64,000 bases of DNA from Babylonia areolata (lineage: Eukaryota > Mollusca > Gastropoda > Neogastropoda > Buccinidae), in the NCBI RefSeq assembly GCF_041734735.1, contig NC_134910.1, forward strand, positions 590,001-654,000, written 5' to 3'. Below, in pieces: positions 1 through 12,287 of the stretch. Positions within the stretch are counted from its first letter, which is position 1. Each line of letters opens with the position of its first letter. The notes under the pieces are model-generated. The model was given only the letters and a program-made list of their open reading frames with translations, had not been told where the DNA came from and searched no databases. The translations under genes were made by a program, and so were the position numbers.

Positions 1-80
1 CTATTTGTACAGCGTTTATACATCACCACACAACTATTTGTACAGCGTTTATACATCACAACACAACTATTTGTACACCA
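1..80. repeat. Edge of a ~33-bp tandem array
   Basis: Two full units and a partial third beginning CTATTTGTACAG and separated by CATCACAACACAA-type sequence. The array runs off the left edge of the window. Confidence 0.75.
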
Positions 81-403
81 ATGCATAATGCACCACTACA
101 GAACACTTATACACCTTTAATACATCATTATAATTGCACACCACGACAGAACGTTTTATGCAATGATATAGAACAGTTATGAAATATGTACACATCGATA
201 TAGAACGTTTAAGTAGCCGAACAGCAGTACAACATTTACTGAGCTCTGCAGAACATTTCCCACATACCTCGTGGCACATTGGTTTGGCTCACCGGACGAC
301 AGGGAGCAGCTGAACCTACATGCAGTGAGGTCACAAGCCTCGCGCTCTCTGAGCTCCGTCGTACAGAGATCACATCACACTCACGCTCACACACTGCCAC
401 CAA

Positions 404-410
404 CCTTCGG

Positions 411-447
<37 letters not shown>

Positions 448-585
448 CACCAACCTGCGACCTTCAGGACCAATGGTAAAGTGACCCACTCTCAGCAGCC
501 TCAAGAGTGGTTTCCCCTGGGGAGGCGGTGGTTGATGGGGGGGGGGGTGGGGGGGGGGGGGAGACAGAGGGGGGGGGGGGGGGAC
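404..585. repeat. CA microsatellite and poly-G tract
   Basis: A CA dinucleotide tract (about 411-445) is followed by broken G homopolymer runs (537-583). The rest of 80-800 is unique-looking DNA in which I see no gene. Confidence 0.9.
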
Positions 586-805
586 TAGAAAGAGAAAGGA
601 CCGAAATCTTCATTCAGTCCCCAAACACACGTTTCTCAGATCGCGGCAAAAGCTGAAAGGGTCGGAGTCTATGTGGTAGGTGCATATAGATTTTTTGTTA
701 GTTTGTCGGCGCTGAGGTCGGAAATGAACATGGACTGTTCGTCTGGTGCTGCATGTTTGGAGAACACTCTCACATACAGCGGTGTTCTCGGGTGGAGAGA
801 AGGGG

Positions 806-1245
806 GAATGAGGTGTTACTGCAAGGTATTCAGCACCAGTTGCCATGGAAATGAGGTGTTACCGCAAGGTATTCAGCACCAGTTGCCATGGAAATGAGGT
901 GTTACCGCAAGGTATTCAGCACCAGTTGCCATGGAAATGAGGTGTTACCGCAAGGTATTAAGCACCAGTTGCCATGGAAATGAGGTGTTACCGCAAGGTA
1001 TTCAGCACCAGTTGCCATGGAAATGAGGTGTTACCGCAAGGTATTCAGCACCAGTTGCCATGGAAATGAGGTGTTACCGCAAACTATTAAGCATCAGTTG
1101 CCATGGAAATGAGGTGTTACCGCAAGGTATTAAGCATCAGTTGCCATGGAAATGAGGTGTTACCGCAAGGTATTAAGCATCAGTTGCCATGGAAATGAGG
1201 TGTTACCGCAAGGTATTAAGCACCAGTTGCCATGGAAATGAGGAA
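806..1245. repeat. 43-bp minisatellite, about 10 copies
   Basis: Each unit contains GTTGCCATGGAAATGAGGTG and then a TTACCGCAAGGTATT segment. Variation is low (TTC/TTA, CAC/CAT). It joins the next array directly. The GTTGCCATGGAAA core resembles an RFX X-box. Confidence 0.93.
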
Positions 1246-2385
1246 CAAGGCTGCAGGCTGTGAACTGCTGACAATGAAGACAGGGAAGTGAACAAGGCTA
1301 CAGGCTGTGAACTGCTGACAGTGAAGACAGGAAGTGAACAAGGCTACAGGCTGTGAACTGCTGACAGTGAAGACAGGAAGTGAACAATGCTACAGGCTGT
1401 GAACTGCTGACAGTGAAGACAGGGAAGTGAACAAAGCTACAGGCTGTGAACTGCTGACAGTGAAGACAGGAAGTGAACAATGCTACAGGCTGTGAACTGC
1501 TGACAGTGAAGACAGGGAAGTGAACAATGCTACAGGCTGTGAACTGCTGACAGTGAAGGCAGGAAGTGAACAATGCTACTGTGAACTGCTGACAATGAAG
1601 ACAGGGAAGTGAACAATGCTACAGGCTGTGAACTGCTGACAGTGAAGACAGAGAAGTGAACAATGCTACAGGCTGTGAACTGCTGACAGTGAAGACAGGG
1701 AAGTGAACAATGCTACAGGCTGTGAACTGCTGACAGTGAAGACAGGGAAGTGAACAATGCTACTGTGAACTGCTGACAATGAAGACAGGGAAGTGAACAA
1801 TGCTACAGGCTGTGAACTGCTGACAGTGAAGACAGGGAAGTGAACAATGCTACAGGCTGTGAACTGCTGACAGTGAAGACAGGGAAGTGAACAAGGCTAC
1901 AGGCTGTGAACTGCTGACAGTGAAGACAGGGAAGTGAACAATGCTACAGGCTGTGAACTGCTGACAGTGAAGACAGAGAAGTGAACAATGCTACAGGCTG
2001 TGAACTGCTGACAGTGAAGACAGAGAAGTGAACAAGGCTACAGGCTGTGAACTGCTGACAGTGAAGACAGGGAAGTGAACAAAGCTACAGGCTGTGAACT
2101 GCTGACAATGAAGACAGAGAAGTGAACAAGGCTACAGGCTGTGAACTGCTGACAGTGAAGACAGGGAAGTGAACAAGGCTACAGGCTGTGAACTGCTGAC
2201 AGTGAAGACAGAGAAGTGAACAAGGCTGCAGGCTGTGAACTGCTGACAGTGAAGACAGGAAGTGAACAAGGCTGTGAACTGCTGACAGTGAAGACAGGAA
2301 GTGAACAAGGCTGTGAACTGCTGACAGTGAAGACAGAGAAGTGAACAAAGCTAGAGGTTGTGAACTGCTGACAGTGAACTCGGCA
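1245..2385. repeat. ~47-bp minisatellite, about 25 copies
   Basis: Units contain GGCTGTGAACTGCTGACAGT and GAAGACAGGGAAGTGAACAA. Length variants of about 27-47 bp occur near the right end. Short open frames on the minus strand are by-products. Confidence 0.93.
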
Positions 2386-2409
2386 TGGGGATTGTGAACA
2401 GCAGGCCAT

Positions 2410-2726
2410 TTTTCCCTGCGTGCACTTTTATTTGTTTTTCCTGTCGAAGTGGATTTTTTTTTTTTTTTTTATAATTTTTTTTTTTATAACTGAATTAAGC
2501 CAGGAACAACCCTTTTGTTGCCGTGGGTTCTTTTACGTGCGCTAAGCGCATGCTGCACACGGGACCTCGGTTTATCGTCTCATCCGAATGACTAGCGTTC
2601 ACACCACCACTCAAGGTCTAGTCGAAGGGGAGAAACTATTGGCGGCTGACCTGTGATTGGAACCAGTGCGCTCAGATTCTCTCGCTTCCTAGGAGGACGC
2701 GTTACCTCTAGGCCATCACATCATCA
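2410..2726 (-). mobile_element. tRNA-derived SINE (family 1), nearly full length
   Basis: The central block reads CCCTTTTGTTGCCGTGGGTT, then TACGTGCGCTAAGCGCATGC and GGGACCTCGGTTTATCGTCT. The right end is a tRNA-like head read on the minus strand (GTGATGGCCTAGAGGTAACG, with a decayed B box). A poly-T tract at 2455-2485 corresponds to the family's internal T run. Related copies or fragments lie at 28370, 29555, 36700, 38540, 46075, 53880 and 56540. Confidence 0.85.
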
Positions 2727-2739
2727 CCATCGTCCGCCA

Positions 2740-3155
2740 AAGCAAGGAAACGTGGGCTGCTTGATGGTGCCGAAGATTGGGAATGGACAGTTGACCTACC
2801 ACAGGGGAAGAAACACCCGGAAATCATCAGCAAGAGCGGCACGAGACCTGACATAGTACTCCACTCCAAGTCAACGAAACAAGCGATTCTGACTGAGCTC
2901 ACTGTGCCATACGAAAGCAGAATAGAGGAAGCCCACATCTACAAGACCGAGAAGTATGCTAGTCTAGCCAGCAGCCTGAGAGAATCTGGCTTCAAAGCCA
3001 AAGTCCTCGCCATAGAAATTGGTGCTAGAGGGTTTGTGAGCGCATCTGTCTACAGCCTCATGAAACAGCTGTCGATTTCTGGCAGAGAGAGGACATGGGC
3101 TCTCAAGGCAATGGCTGCAGCAGAAAAAGAGTTCCAGCTGGATCTGGTATAGGAG
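2740..3155 (+). mobile_element. LINE 3' fragment with restriction-like endonuclease domain
   Basis: One open frame reads DWEWTVDLPQGKKHP, then TRPDIVLHSKSTKQAILTEL, TVPYESRIEEAHIYKTEKY and GARGFVSASVYSLMKQLSIS, ending in a stop at about 3150. The spacing PD-(~16)-E-L-T is that of the PD-(D/E)XK endonuclease found C-terminal to reverse transcriptase in R2-like non-LTR retrotransposons. The reverse transcriptase itself is absent, so this is a 5'-truncated copy. The clade is an inference. Confidence 0.7.
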
Positions 3156-3192
3156 GAATGAAAGTAAACTTCATAAGTTCCCTACTCAAACT

Positions 3193-3470
3193 AGGCGTAC
3201 GATGGCTCAGTGGTTAAAACGTCTGCCAGAAAGGTGACTCAGTCCTGAAGTGGCGACCACCCTGGAGGCGCGGGTTCGAACCTCCGTGCTGAGGGCCAGG
3301 GGGCGGGGGAGGGGGGGGGGAGGGGGGGGAGAAGAAAAGGCGGCAATACAAGGGCATCCAGGAGTCACGACCTGGGTGTGGCCTGGTCCCCTTGGAGTGT
3401 AAGGAGTTCAGGGCCGAAACATTTGACTGAGGGGGGCTTCTTCTCTGAAGACCTTGTATATTTGTACTGT
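3193..3470 (+). mobile_element. tRNA-derived SINE with intact Pol III boxes
   Basis: The A box TGGCTCAGTGG is at 3203-3213 and the B box GGTTCGAACCT at 3273-3283, about 60 bp apart. A G-rich stretch and a non-tRNA body follow. Both boxes match consensus well, so the internal promoter may still work. Confidence 0.75.
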
Positions 3471-3487
3471 CCAGCTCTCCCTAGAGT

Positions 3488-3790
3488 TTATCACTCATCA
3501 TCATCATCATCAGCAGCAGCAGCAGCGTCACCGCCAACACCATCATAATCACCACCAAAACCACCACCACCTTCATCATCATCATCACCATCACCAGCAT
3601 CATCATCTTCTTCTTCTCCCTCCCCCCCCCCACCACACTCTCCCTCTTCCTCCCCCCCACCACTCAACCCCTCCCTCCTCCTTCCACAATTGCTCCCTCC
3701 CCCCCACCCCCCACCCCCACCACACACCCTACTCACCCCCTCTCGCCCTCCCCACTGCCCTCCCCCCTCCCCCACCTCTTCCCGGCCCGT
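3488..3790. repeat. CAT/CAC trinucleotide and C-rich low-complexity DNA
   Basis: CAT, CAG and CAC triplets (3490-3610) run into a CCCTCC/CACC-rich segment. A 206-residue open frame on the minus strand here is low-complexity and is not a gene. Confidence 0.85.
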
Positions 3791-4185
3791 GAAGCGGACG
3801 CCTGGCAGTCGGCAGCCTGTGACAGGCCAGTGAATCACGTAGGGCGCGGCAGTGTGAGGGGGCGGCACCACTTGGCGAGTCGCTCCGAGAGAGCGGGGGA
3901 CGGGACAGCACTCGCTGTGTGGAGCGCCGATAAACCCTCCCTGCTTGCCTCCCCTCACGTCGCTTGGCGGACACGCTGCAAGCTCACCTGTTTTGCTGGG
4001 TGGGGGAGGGGGGCGTGGGGGGTGGGGGTGATTCCCGCGCGGGGCCAGCGGGGGGGAAAGAGGAAAAGGAAGGGGGTTGGGGTGTGGAGGAGGGTAGTGA
4101 TGAAGAGGCAAGCAAAGAGGCCGGACGGACGGGGTAGAGGCGGATTAGATCAGTACGTGACTCGGCGGAAACAAAACCCGTCCTG
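3785..4185. other. CpG-rich unique segment
   Basis: About 400 bp with many CG dinucleotides and little repeat content, unlike its surroundings. It could be an unmethylated CpG region or a promoter or exon of a neighbouring gene. I find no convincing coding match or promoter motif. Confidence 0.3.
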
Positions 4186-4224
4186 ACTGACTGACTGTCT
4201 GAACTCCAATGGCTGTACGTTGTA

Positions 4225-4232
4225 TTCTTGTA

Positions 4233-4271
<39 letters not shown>

Positions 4272-4625
4272 GTGCCTGTATGTTTGTCTGTCTGTCTGCC
4301 TGCCTGCCTGCCTGTCTGTCTGTCTGCAGGCCTGTATCTGCCTGCCTGCCTGCCTGTCTGTCTGTCTGTCTGTCTGTCTGCCTATCAGAGGCTGTCTTCG
4401 GCTGCCTGTCTGTCTGCCTGTATGCCTCAGTGTCTGCCAGTGTCTGTCTGTCTGCAGGTCTGCAGACCTGTATCTGTCTAACTGTCTATCTGTCTGTCTG
4501 TCTGTCTGTCTGTATCTTTCTGTCAACTTCCCCTTATGATAGTTCTGTCTGTCTGTCTGTCTGTCTGCCGGTCTGTCTGTCTCAGCCTCTCTCTCTCACC
4601 TCCCTCCCCCGTTTCATCAGTTCAT
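4225..4625. repeat. CTGT/CTGC tetranucleotide microsatellite
   Basis: A long imperfect (TGTC)n/(TGCC)n tract, open in several frames on both strands because of its composition. DNA at 4640-5020 looks unique; it contains TCGCTTAAGTCGACC-type near-repeats but nothing I can name. Confidence 0.9.
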
Positions 4626-5024
4626 TCTGTCACTCAGTCTAGCCGTCTACGTATAAAAAATTATTTGTCCCAGCTCAAGTCGACCTCGCTTAAGTCGACC
4701 AGTCGAGTAAGTTGAAACATCTCTTTGGCCCCGACCAGCCGCCTTCTTTATCTCTGTAAATTTTCCTCGCTTAACTGGACCTTGTGTAAGTGGATTCCTC
4801 GCATACGTCGACCAAATTTGTGTCATGCCCCAGTAAAGTCTTCCCCCTCCTCCCGCTCCCAACTAGTCAACTCTGATGTCATGTTCCGGGCTGAAACCAT
4901 GAATTGCGAGAAACTACTGCATCAAAGCCGTTGCTGGAGGAAAAACATTTCCATTGTCACTTTCAACTGGAACACATGGAACTCCTACAAGTTTGACCGT
5001 TCCAAACACCAACTCACACCGGAA

Positions 5025-5025
<1 letters not shown>

Positions 5026-5120
<95 letters not shown>
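5026..5120. repeat. CT then CA dinucleotide tract
   Basis: (CT)n at about 5026-5050 passes directly into (CA)n to 5120. Confidence 0.95.
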
Positions 5121-5121
<1 letters not shown>

Positions 5122-5189
5122 TGGTCATAAATTCTTTCTTTCTTTCTGTTACACGACCATCATCGACTTGCCAATGATTCTATCGTGGT

Positions 5190-5410
5190 TGATGTATGCT
5201 GGGTATTTGTATGTCTCCTCAACCCACCGAACACTGACATGGATTACAGGATCTTTAACGTGCGTATTTGGTCATCTGCGTACGTATTCACACGAACTGG
5301 GTTCAGACACTATAACCAAAGTCTGCACATATGCTGATTTGGGAGTCGGAGAAATCTCCACCCTTTACCCACTGGGCGCCGTTACCAAGATTCGAACCCG
5401 CGATGAATGC
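5190..5410 (-). mobile_element. tRNA-derived SINE (family 2), partial
   Basis: Shares CATGCTGGGTAT-like, ACATGGATTACAGGATCTTT and GGGCGCC…GATTCGAACCC blocks with copies at 11290, 12678 and 60220. The tRNA-like head is at the right, read on the minus strand. It ends 265 bp before the CARNMT1 start codon. Confidence 0.75.
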
Positions 5411-5557
5411 CAGCAGAAATGGAAATATTAGTCAACAGAAATATTCGGTTGCCTGAAAGAACAATACCACAAACATTTTTTGTCTTTCTAAGTATGAGTG
5501 GAATGATGACATGAGCCAGAACTTTTTTCTGTGTATTTTATCTGATTATGTTAGTCA

Positions 5558-5562
<5 letters not shown>

Positions 5563-5599
<37 letters not shown>
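5563..5599. repeat. GA dinucleotide tract upstream of CARNMT1
   Basis: About 18 GA units lie 75 bp upstream of the CARNMT1 ATG, within the probable 5' UTR or promoter. Confidence 0.9.
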
Positions 5600-5601
<2 letters not shown>

Positions 5602-5674
5602 ACAAAGGGAGTGCATTCAAATTGGTCTTTGGCGTATTTTCACGAGAATACTCTACCTTCCTTCATCAGCCATC

Positions 5675-5796
5675 ATGGCCGACCGTGAAGCAGACCATAG
5701 CTCAAACAAACAGGACGATTCCATTGAACAGCATGACTATGACAAGAAAGAACATGAACACTTCTTGAGAGTCGTTGAAGCTTTCAGAAGCTACAG
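5675..5796 (+). CDS. CARNMT1: CARNMT1 exon 1
   Basis: This exon encodes residues 1-41, an acidic, hydrophilic N terminus that ends in [13 protein letters not shown], which matches the start of the family's conserved helical region. The donor is CAG|GTACAC and the exon ends in phase 2 (AG, completed by G of exon 2). A GA dinucleotide tract (5563-5599) lies about 75 bp upstream of the ATG, in the likely 5' UTR or promoter. Confidence 0.88.
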
Positions 5797-6978
5797 GTAC
5801 ACGATAACTGGCCGGTTCTAATTCCATTTTGATTACTCTGGATGTGCAGGGCACGCACGCACACTTGCAAACACAGACAATGGAACCAACATTATTAATA
5901 TTATTGTGTGCTTTGCATTCGCCTATGAATTAACGTTTTATAAATATCCACTTATGAAAACCCACAGATTGTGCTGCTGATGTTAAGATGTTCAGTATAT
6001 TGTCCAGATGTTAAGATACGCAGTATTTTGAACGTTGTGCTACTGTTAAGTAGTGTCGTAGAAGGCTTGGGCTGTGTCGGTCGGGTGTAGCGGGATTGGC
6101 TAAGCTGGAGATGCGAACACAACAGTGGACTGCGCCCCATCTCCCCTATAAGTTATTAGCATATCCCTCGGTAGCCCAGCTGAATTGCGCCCAACAACAA
6201 CCTACCACAATACGGCAGTTTTCATCAACATACTGATGTTGGTTGTCAAGTGGAAGAAGAGAAAATTTACTTTGTGTCTTTGGATATCTAGATATCTATA
6301 TATATCTCAAGAAGTAATTTTTTAATGTGCTTTCCAACTCTTGGGGAAGTCAGGTGTGTTTATTCAAAAGTTGTTGTGTAATTTATTATCTTGTGCTTCA
6401 TGTTACCATGACATAACTGGGCATTATGAAATATGAATATTTTATTTGGGGATCAGTTATTCAGTGCCCTTAGTATTGTCTTAAACTTTGTATTCAATCA
6501 CCACATTAAATTCTCCACAGACTGATAGAGTCAATGTTACTTGGTTTATCTTGAATTTAACCTGCGCTCTTATACAGATGTAATTTAATGTTTACTGTGT
6601 TTATATTGTAAACAGTTTGGTTGCTCTAGTCTGATTTATATTTTTTTCTGTAGCCACGGACTGTTTTTAGGGAAGGATACTGTGCAATGTTACCATTAAT
6701 CTGGGTAATGCTATGCAGAATCAGAAAAAAGAGAAAAGTTTATTGATATATTCCAATATTTTCAATGATCAGTGTACTACTATTAGTCAAAAGCTAATGT
6801 GTTAGTCAAAAGCAAAGTATTTCAAATGTATTGTAACCAAGATCTTTCTGTTACCTTAATACATGATATTGCTGGTTGCAATTTACTTTATTTCAGTTTC
6901 AAGGATGCTTCAGTTCACTGTTCAGAGCATGCAGAAAGATCTGTATGTGCTACACTACATCAGAAGTTTGACTCACAG

Positions 6979-7042
<64 letters not shown>

Positions 7043-10000
7043 CTGAATTCCCCATCTCCCACATCACACACACACACAACACACAACACACACACACACA
7101 CACACACACACAGAGCAATCCTGTTGGCTCACCAATTTGGTTTAACACTTTCATGTCCAGGGCAGCACATCTATGTCAACTTTTGAATCTGAAAGTTGTG
7201 CATTGCCTCATGCCACTCCGACTCTGGGCTCCCTATTCCGCTTTCATTTTTTGCAGGAGTCAGTCGGAGTCCTGCCATGTTGATTTCCAGGCGCACAAAT
7301 AGATGACAGCCATTGGAGAGCATGTGTCACGCTCACAGCTTCAGCTTCCAATGTCAGACTGGACGTTGTGACTTTGCATGTGACATTTTCTCCCCTGATT
7401 TTTTTTTTCACTTTTGTTTGCAGTGACTGTTGAACTGGACTGATCGTTGGTGACTGAGCCATCAGAGTGTATGATTTGGATCTGGATAGATACATTGCTG
7501 GAGCCAAAGAATGACTATAACTGCAACGGGATGGGGGATGGGGGGTAGGACCAGTGTCGCTGGGTCGGGGCTGTCTGCCAGAAGCCAGCTGACTTGATGT
7601 CGTCGTCAGATAGATTATTCCACTCCACTGTTGTTATAAAGAGGAGTTTTGATATTCTTTAGTGCTTGATGGTGGCTCTACAAAACATCTGCTGCTGTTT
7701 GTTGCTGAGCGTTGGACGATGTTTTGTGTGGTACAGTCACTGTGGCATCAAGACTCTACACGACACACATCTTTCTTTACGATGTTCTTCTATAAGTAGC
7801 TTCATCTCTGCATCACTTCTGCCCTCTGGCCATTCCGGAAAATGTTGAGTGAGTGAGATGACTGTGTTGAAGAGGCGTATGAGGTGTTCAGGTTTTCTTC
7901 CCATTCTGTTGTTTCTTTCAGGTCCTGTAGCTGGCATACAAGCTGGATTTTGTCTTCTGGTTATCGCATCCATCATTTTCAGTGTCCAAGACAGCTGCCT
8001 TTTGGTTCCTTCACTGCATCTTGCAGTGGGTTTTGAGGGTTTACTAATGCTCTGAAATAGGCTTTAACCTGTTCTAACTTGTTCTAACAGCAATTTACTA
8101 TTTAGTTTCATGTTAAATCACATACTGTCAATGTGTAAACCTTTTTCATTTACAGATTGAAATATACAGTGATAAATTAAAATTCCATGTATATCTGACT
8201 ATGTGTTTTACTCATACTGTACAACAGATCAAAGCTATAAGTCTCTGGTAATGCCAGTAAAGGTCTGTGTCACAGGTCCTAATGTCTGTGCTAAAGCCAG
8301 TAAAGGTCTGTGTCGCAGGTCCTAATGTCTGTGCTAAAGCCAGTAAAGGTCTGTGTCACAGGTCCTAATGTCTGTGCTAAAGCCAGTAAAGGTCTGTGTC
8401 ACAGGTCCTAATGTCTGTGTCACAGGTCCTAATGTCTGTGCTAAAGCCAGTAAAGGTCTGTGTCACAGGTCCTAATGTCTGTGCTAAAGCCAGTAAAGGT
8501 CTGTGTCACATGTCCTAGTGTCTGTGTCACAGGTCCTAATGTCTGTGCTAAAGCCAGTAAAGGTCTTATGTCAAAGGTCCTAATGTCTGTGTCACAGGTT
8601 CTAATGTCTGTGCTAAAGCCAGTAAAGGTCTGTGTCACAGGTCCTAATGTCTGTGCTAAAGCCAGTTAAGGTCTGTGTCACAGGTCCTAATGTCTGTGCT
8701 AAAGCCAGTAAAGGTCTGTGTCACAGGTCCTAATGTCTGTGCTAAAGCCAGTTAAGGTCTGTGTCACAGGTCCTAATGTCTGTGCTAAAGCCAGTTAAGG
8801 TCTGTGTCACAGGTCCTAATGTCTGTGCTAAAGCCAGTTAAGGTCTGTGTCACAGGTCCTAATGTCTGTGCTAAAGCCAGTAAAGGTCTGTGTCACAGGT
8901 CCTAATGTCTGTGTCACAGGTCCTAATGTCTGTGCTAAAGCCAGTTAAGGTCTGTGTCACAGGTCCTAATGTCTGTGCTAAAGCCAGTAAAGGTCTGTGT
9001 CACAGGTCCTAATGTCTGTGTCACAGGTCCTAATGTCTGTGCTAAAGCCAGTTAAGGTCTGTGTCACAGGTCCTAATGTCTGTGCTAAAGCCAGTTAAGG
9101 TCTGTGTCACAGATCCTAATGTCTGTGTCAATGTCTGTGCTAAAGCCAGTAAAGGTCTGTGTCACAGGTCCTAATGTCTGTGCTAAAGCCAGTTAAGGTC
9201 TGTGTCACAGGTCCTAATGTCTGTGCTAAAGCCAGTAAAGGTCTGTGTCACAGGTCCTAATGTCTGTGCTAAAGCCAGTAAAGGTCTGTGTCACAGGTCC
9301 TAATGTCTGTGTCACAGGTCCTAATGTCTGTGCTAAAGCCAGTAAAGGTCTGTGTCACAGGTCCTAATGTCTGTGCCACAGGTCCTAATGTCTGTCCCAC
9401 TGTCTGTGCCACAGGTCCCACTGTGTCCCCCACAGGTCCCACTGTATGTACCACAGGTCCCACTGTGTCCCCCACGGGTCCCACTGTATGTACCACATGT
9501 CCCACTGTGTGTCCCACAGGTCCCACTGTCTGCGGAGGATCCAGAGTGCTGAGGACCACTACCTGGAGATGCCAGAGCACCACCAGAACTTCCTGCCTGG
9601 TTTCCGTGACAACCTGGACGTCATGCGCACCTGTGTGGCCCACAACCATGAGATCATCAAGCTGATGCTGCAGGGGGCTGAGGCCATGTTTGAGAACAAG
9701 AACCACACCATCGTCAACGTGAGTCTGTGTGATGTTGATAGTGATGATGACAGTAATGAGGATGCTGATGATGATAATGATGATGGGAGGTTAGAGGCCA
9801 TGTTTGAGAACAAGAACCACACCATCGTCAACGTGAGTCTGTGTGATGTTGATAGTGATGATGACAGTAATGATGATGCTGATGATGATAGTGATGATGG
9901 GAGGTTAGAGGCCATGTTTGAGAACAAGAACCACACCATCGTCAACGTGAGTCTGTGTGATGTTGACAGTGATGATGACAGTGATGATGATGCTGATGTT

Positions 10001-11139
10001 GATAGTGATGATGGGAGGTTAGAGGCCATGTTTGAGAACAAGAACCACACCATCGTCAACGTGAGTCTGTGTGATGTTGATAGTGATGATGGGAGGTTAG
10101 AGGCCATGTTTGAGAACAAGAACCACACCATCGTCAACGTGAGTCTGTGTGATGTTGATAGTAATGAGGATGCTGATGATGATAATGATGATGGGAGGTT
10201 AGAGGCCATGTTTGAGAACATGAACCACACCATCGTCAACGTGAGTCTGTGTGATGTTGATAGTGATGATGGGAGGTTAGAGGCCATGTTTGAGAACAAG
10301 AACCACACCATCGTCAATGTGAGTCTGTGTGATGTTGACAGTGATGATGACAGTGATGATGATGCTGATGATGATAGTGATGATGGGAGGTTAGAGGCCA
10401 TGCTTGAGAACAAGAACCACACCATTATCAATGTGAGTCTGTGATGTTGATAGTAATGATGATGCTGATGATGATAGTGATGATGGGAGGTTAGAGGCCA
10501 TGTTTGAGAACAAGAACCACACCATCGTCAACGTGAGTCTGTGTGATGTTGATAGTGATGATGACAATAACAGTGTCAGCGTGACCGTGGTTGACAGATG
10601 ATGGTGATATGATGCCATCAATGACGATGATGACGATGATAATGGTGTCAATGTGACGGTGGTTGACAGGGCAGTATGATGCTATTGATGATGATGATGG
10701 TAACGGTGACAGTGGTTGACAGGGCAGTATGATGCTATTGATGATGATGATGATGATGATGGTAACGGTGATGGTGGTTGACAGGGCAGTATGATGCTAT
10801 TGATGATGATGATGGTAATGGTATCATTGTGACTGTGGTTGACAGATGATGGTGATATGATGCTATCGATGATGATGATGATGACGATAACTGCGACGGT
10901 GGTTGACAGGGCAGTGACGACCCTCACCTGATGCCGACGTCGTTCGACATGGACAAGGTGAAGACAACCATCAAGCAGTTCTACAGGGACTGGAGCAAGG
11001 CGGGCCAGCCGGAAAGGGATGCCTGCTACCTGCCTGTGCTGTCCGCTGTGGAGAAACGCTTCCCTCCAGACACCCAGTGAGTCTGTCAACTACTTCTTCT
11101 TCCTCTTCTTCCTCTTCTTCTTCGTCTTCTTCTTCTTCC

Positions 11140-11181
<42 letters not shown>

Positions 11182-11202
11182 TCTTCTTCTTCCTCTTCTT
11201 CT

Positions 11203-11234
<32 letters not shown>

Positions 11235-12160
11235 TTCTTCTTCTTCTTCTTCTTCTTCTTCATTCATTGGCTGCAATTCCCATGTTCAGTTGTATGTACG
11301 CGAGTAGGCTTTTACGTGTATGACCATTTTTTTTACCCCTGACATGTAGGCAGCCATACTCCACTTTCAGGAGTGTACATGCTGGGTATGTTGTTGTTTC
11401 CATAACCCACCAAATGCTGACATGGATCACAGGATCTTTGACGTGCGCATTTGGTCTTCTGCTTGCGTATACACACGAAGGGGGTTCAGGCACAAGCAGG
11501 TCTGCACCTATGTTGACCTGGGAGATCAGAAAAATCTCCACCTTTTACCCACCAGGCGCCTTTTACCGAGATTCGAACCTGAGACCCTCAGATTGAAAGT
11601 CCAATGCTTTAACCACTCGGCTGTAGCACCTGTCAGTTGTGTAATAATGATAATAATAATAATAACTGGACATTTATCGGCACTTTCCTCATTGCACAAA
11701 GCGCTTTACAATCCACACACACACACATATGAAACAAACTCAGTCCTCAACTCACAATCATGCACAGTAAACATATATATATGCGCATACAAACTCAAAC
11801 ATGCAATACATACATATACATACCTACATAGAACTGACTGCTTTCATGACTGAGAGAGGGTCAAGAGGAAATGCTGCTGGAAGAGGGAAGTCTTGAGGTT
11901 AGGTTCAAAGGAAGGCAGTGAGGGGCTGTGACGGACGTGGGGAGGCAATACACACAGAAAAACAAGCACACATTCACACTGTCTCAGGCACCAGTTCTGT
12001 GGACATTTCCCTGTGTGCGTGTGTGTCTGTGTCTATGTCTGTGTATGTGTGTGCATATGTGTGTGTGTAGTACTCTTAAATGTGTATGTGTGTGTGTGTG
12101 TGTGTGTGCAAATGTGTGTGTGTGTTTGTGTGTGCATATGTGTATGTATGTGTGTATGTG

Positions 12161-12193
<33 letters not shown>

Positions 12194-12196
12194 AAA

Positions 12197-12232
<36 letters not shown>

Positions 12233-12256
12233 ACTTTGTGTGTGTGTGCGTGTAAA

Positions 12257-12287
<31 letters not shown>

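Noticed and set aside
3785-4185. Possible promoter or first exon of an upstream gene
   Set aside because: CpG-rich, but no core promoter motif, start codon context or protein match that I can support.
9446-10444. 332-residue plus-strand frame and 290-residue minus-strand frame
   Set aside because: Exon 2 of CARNMT1 is inside the plus frame, but the rest is the donor-bearing array. The minus frame is its shadow.
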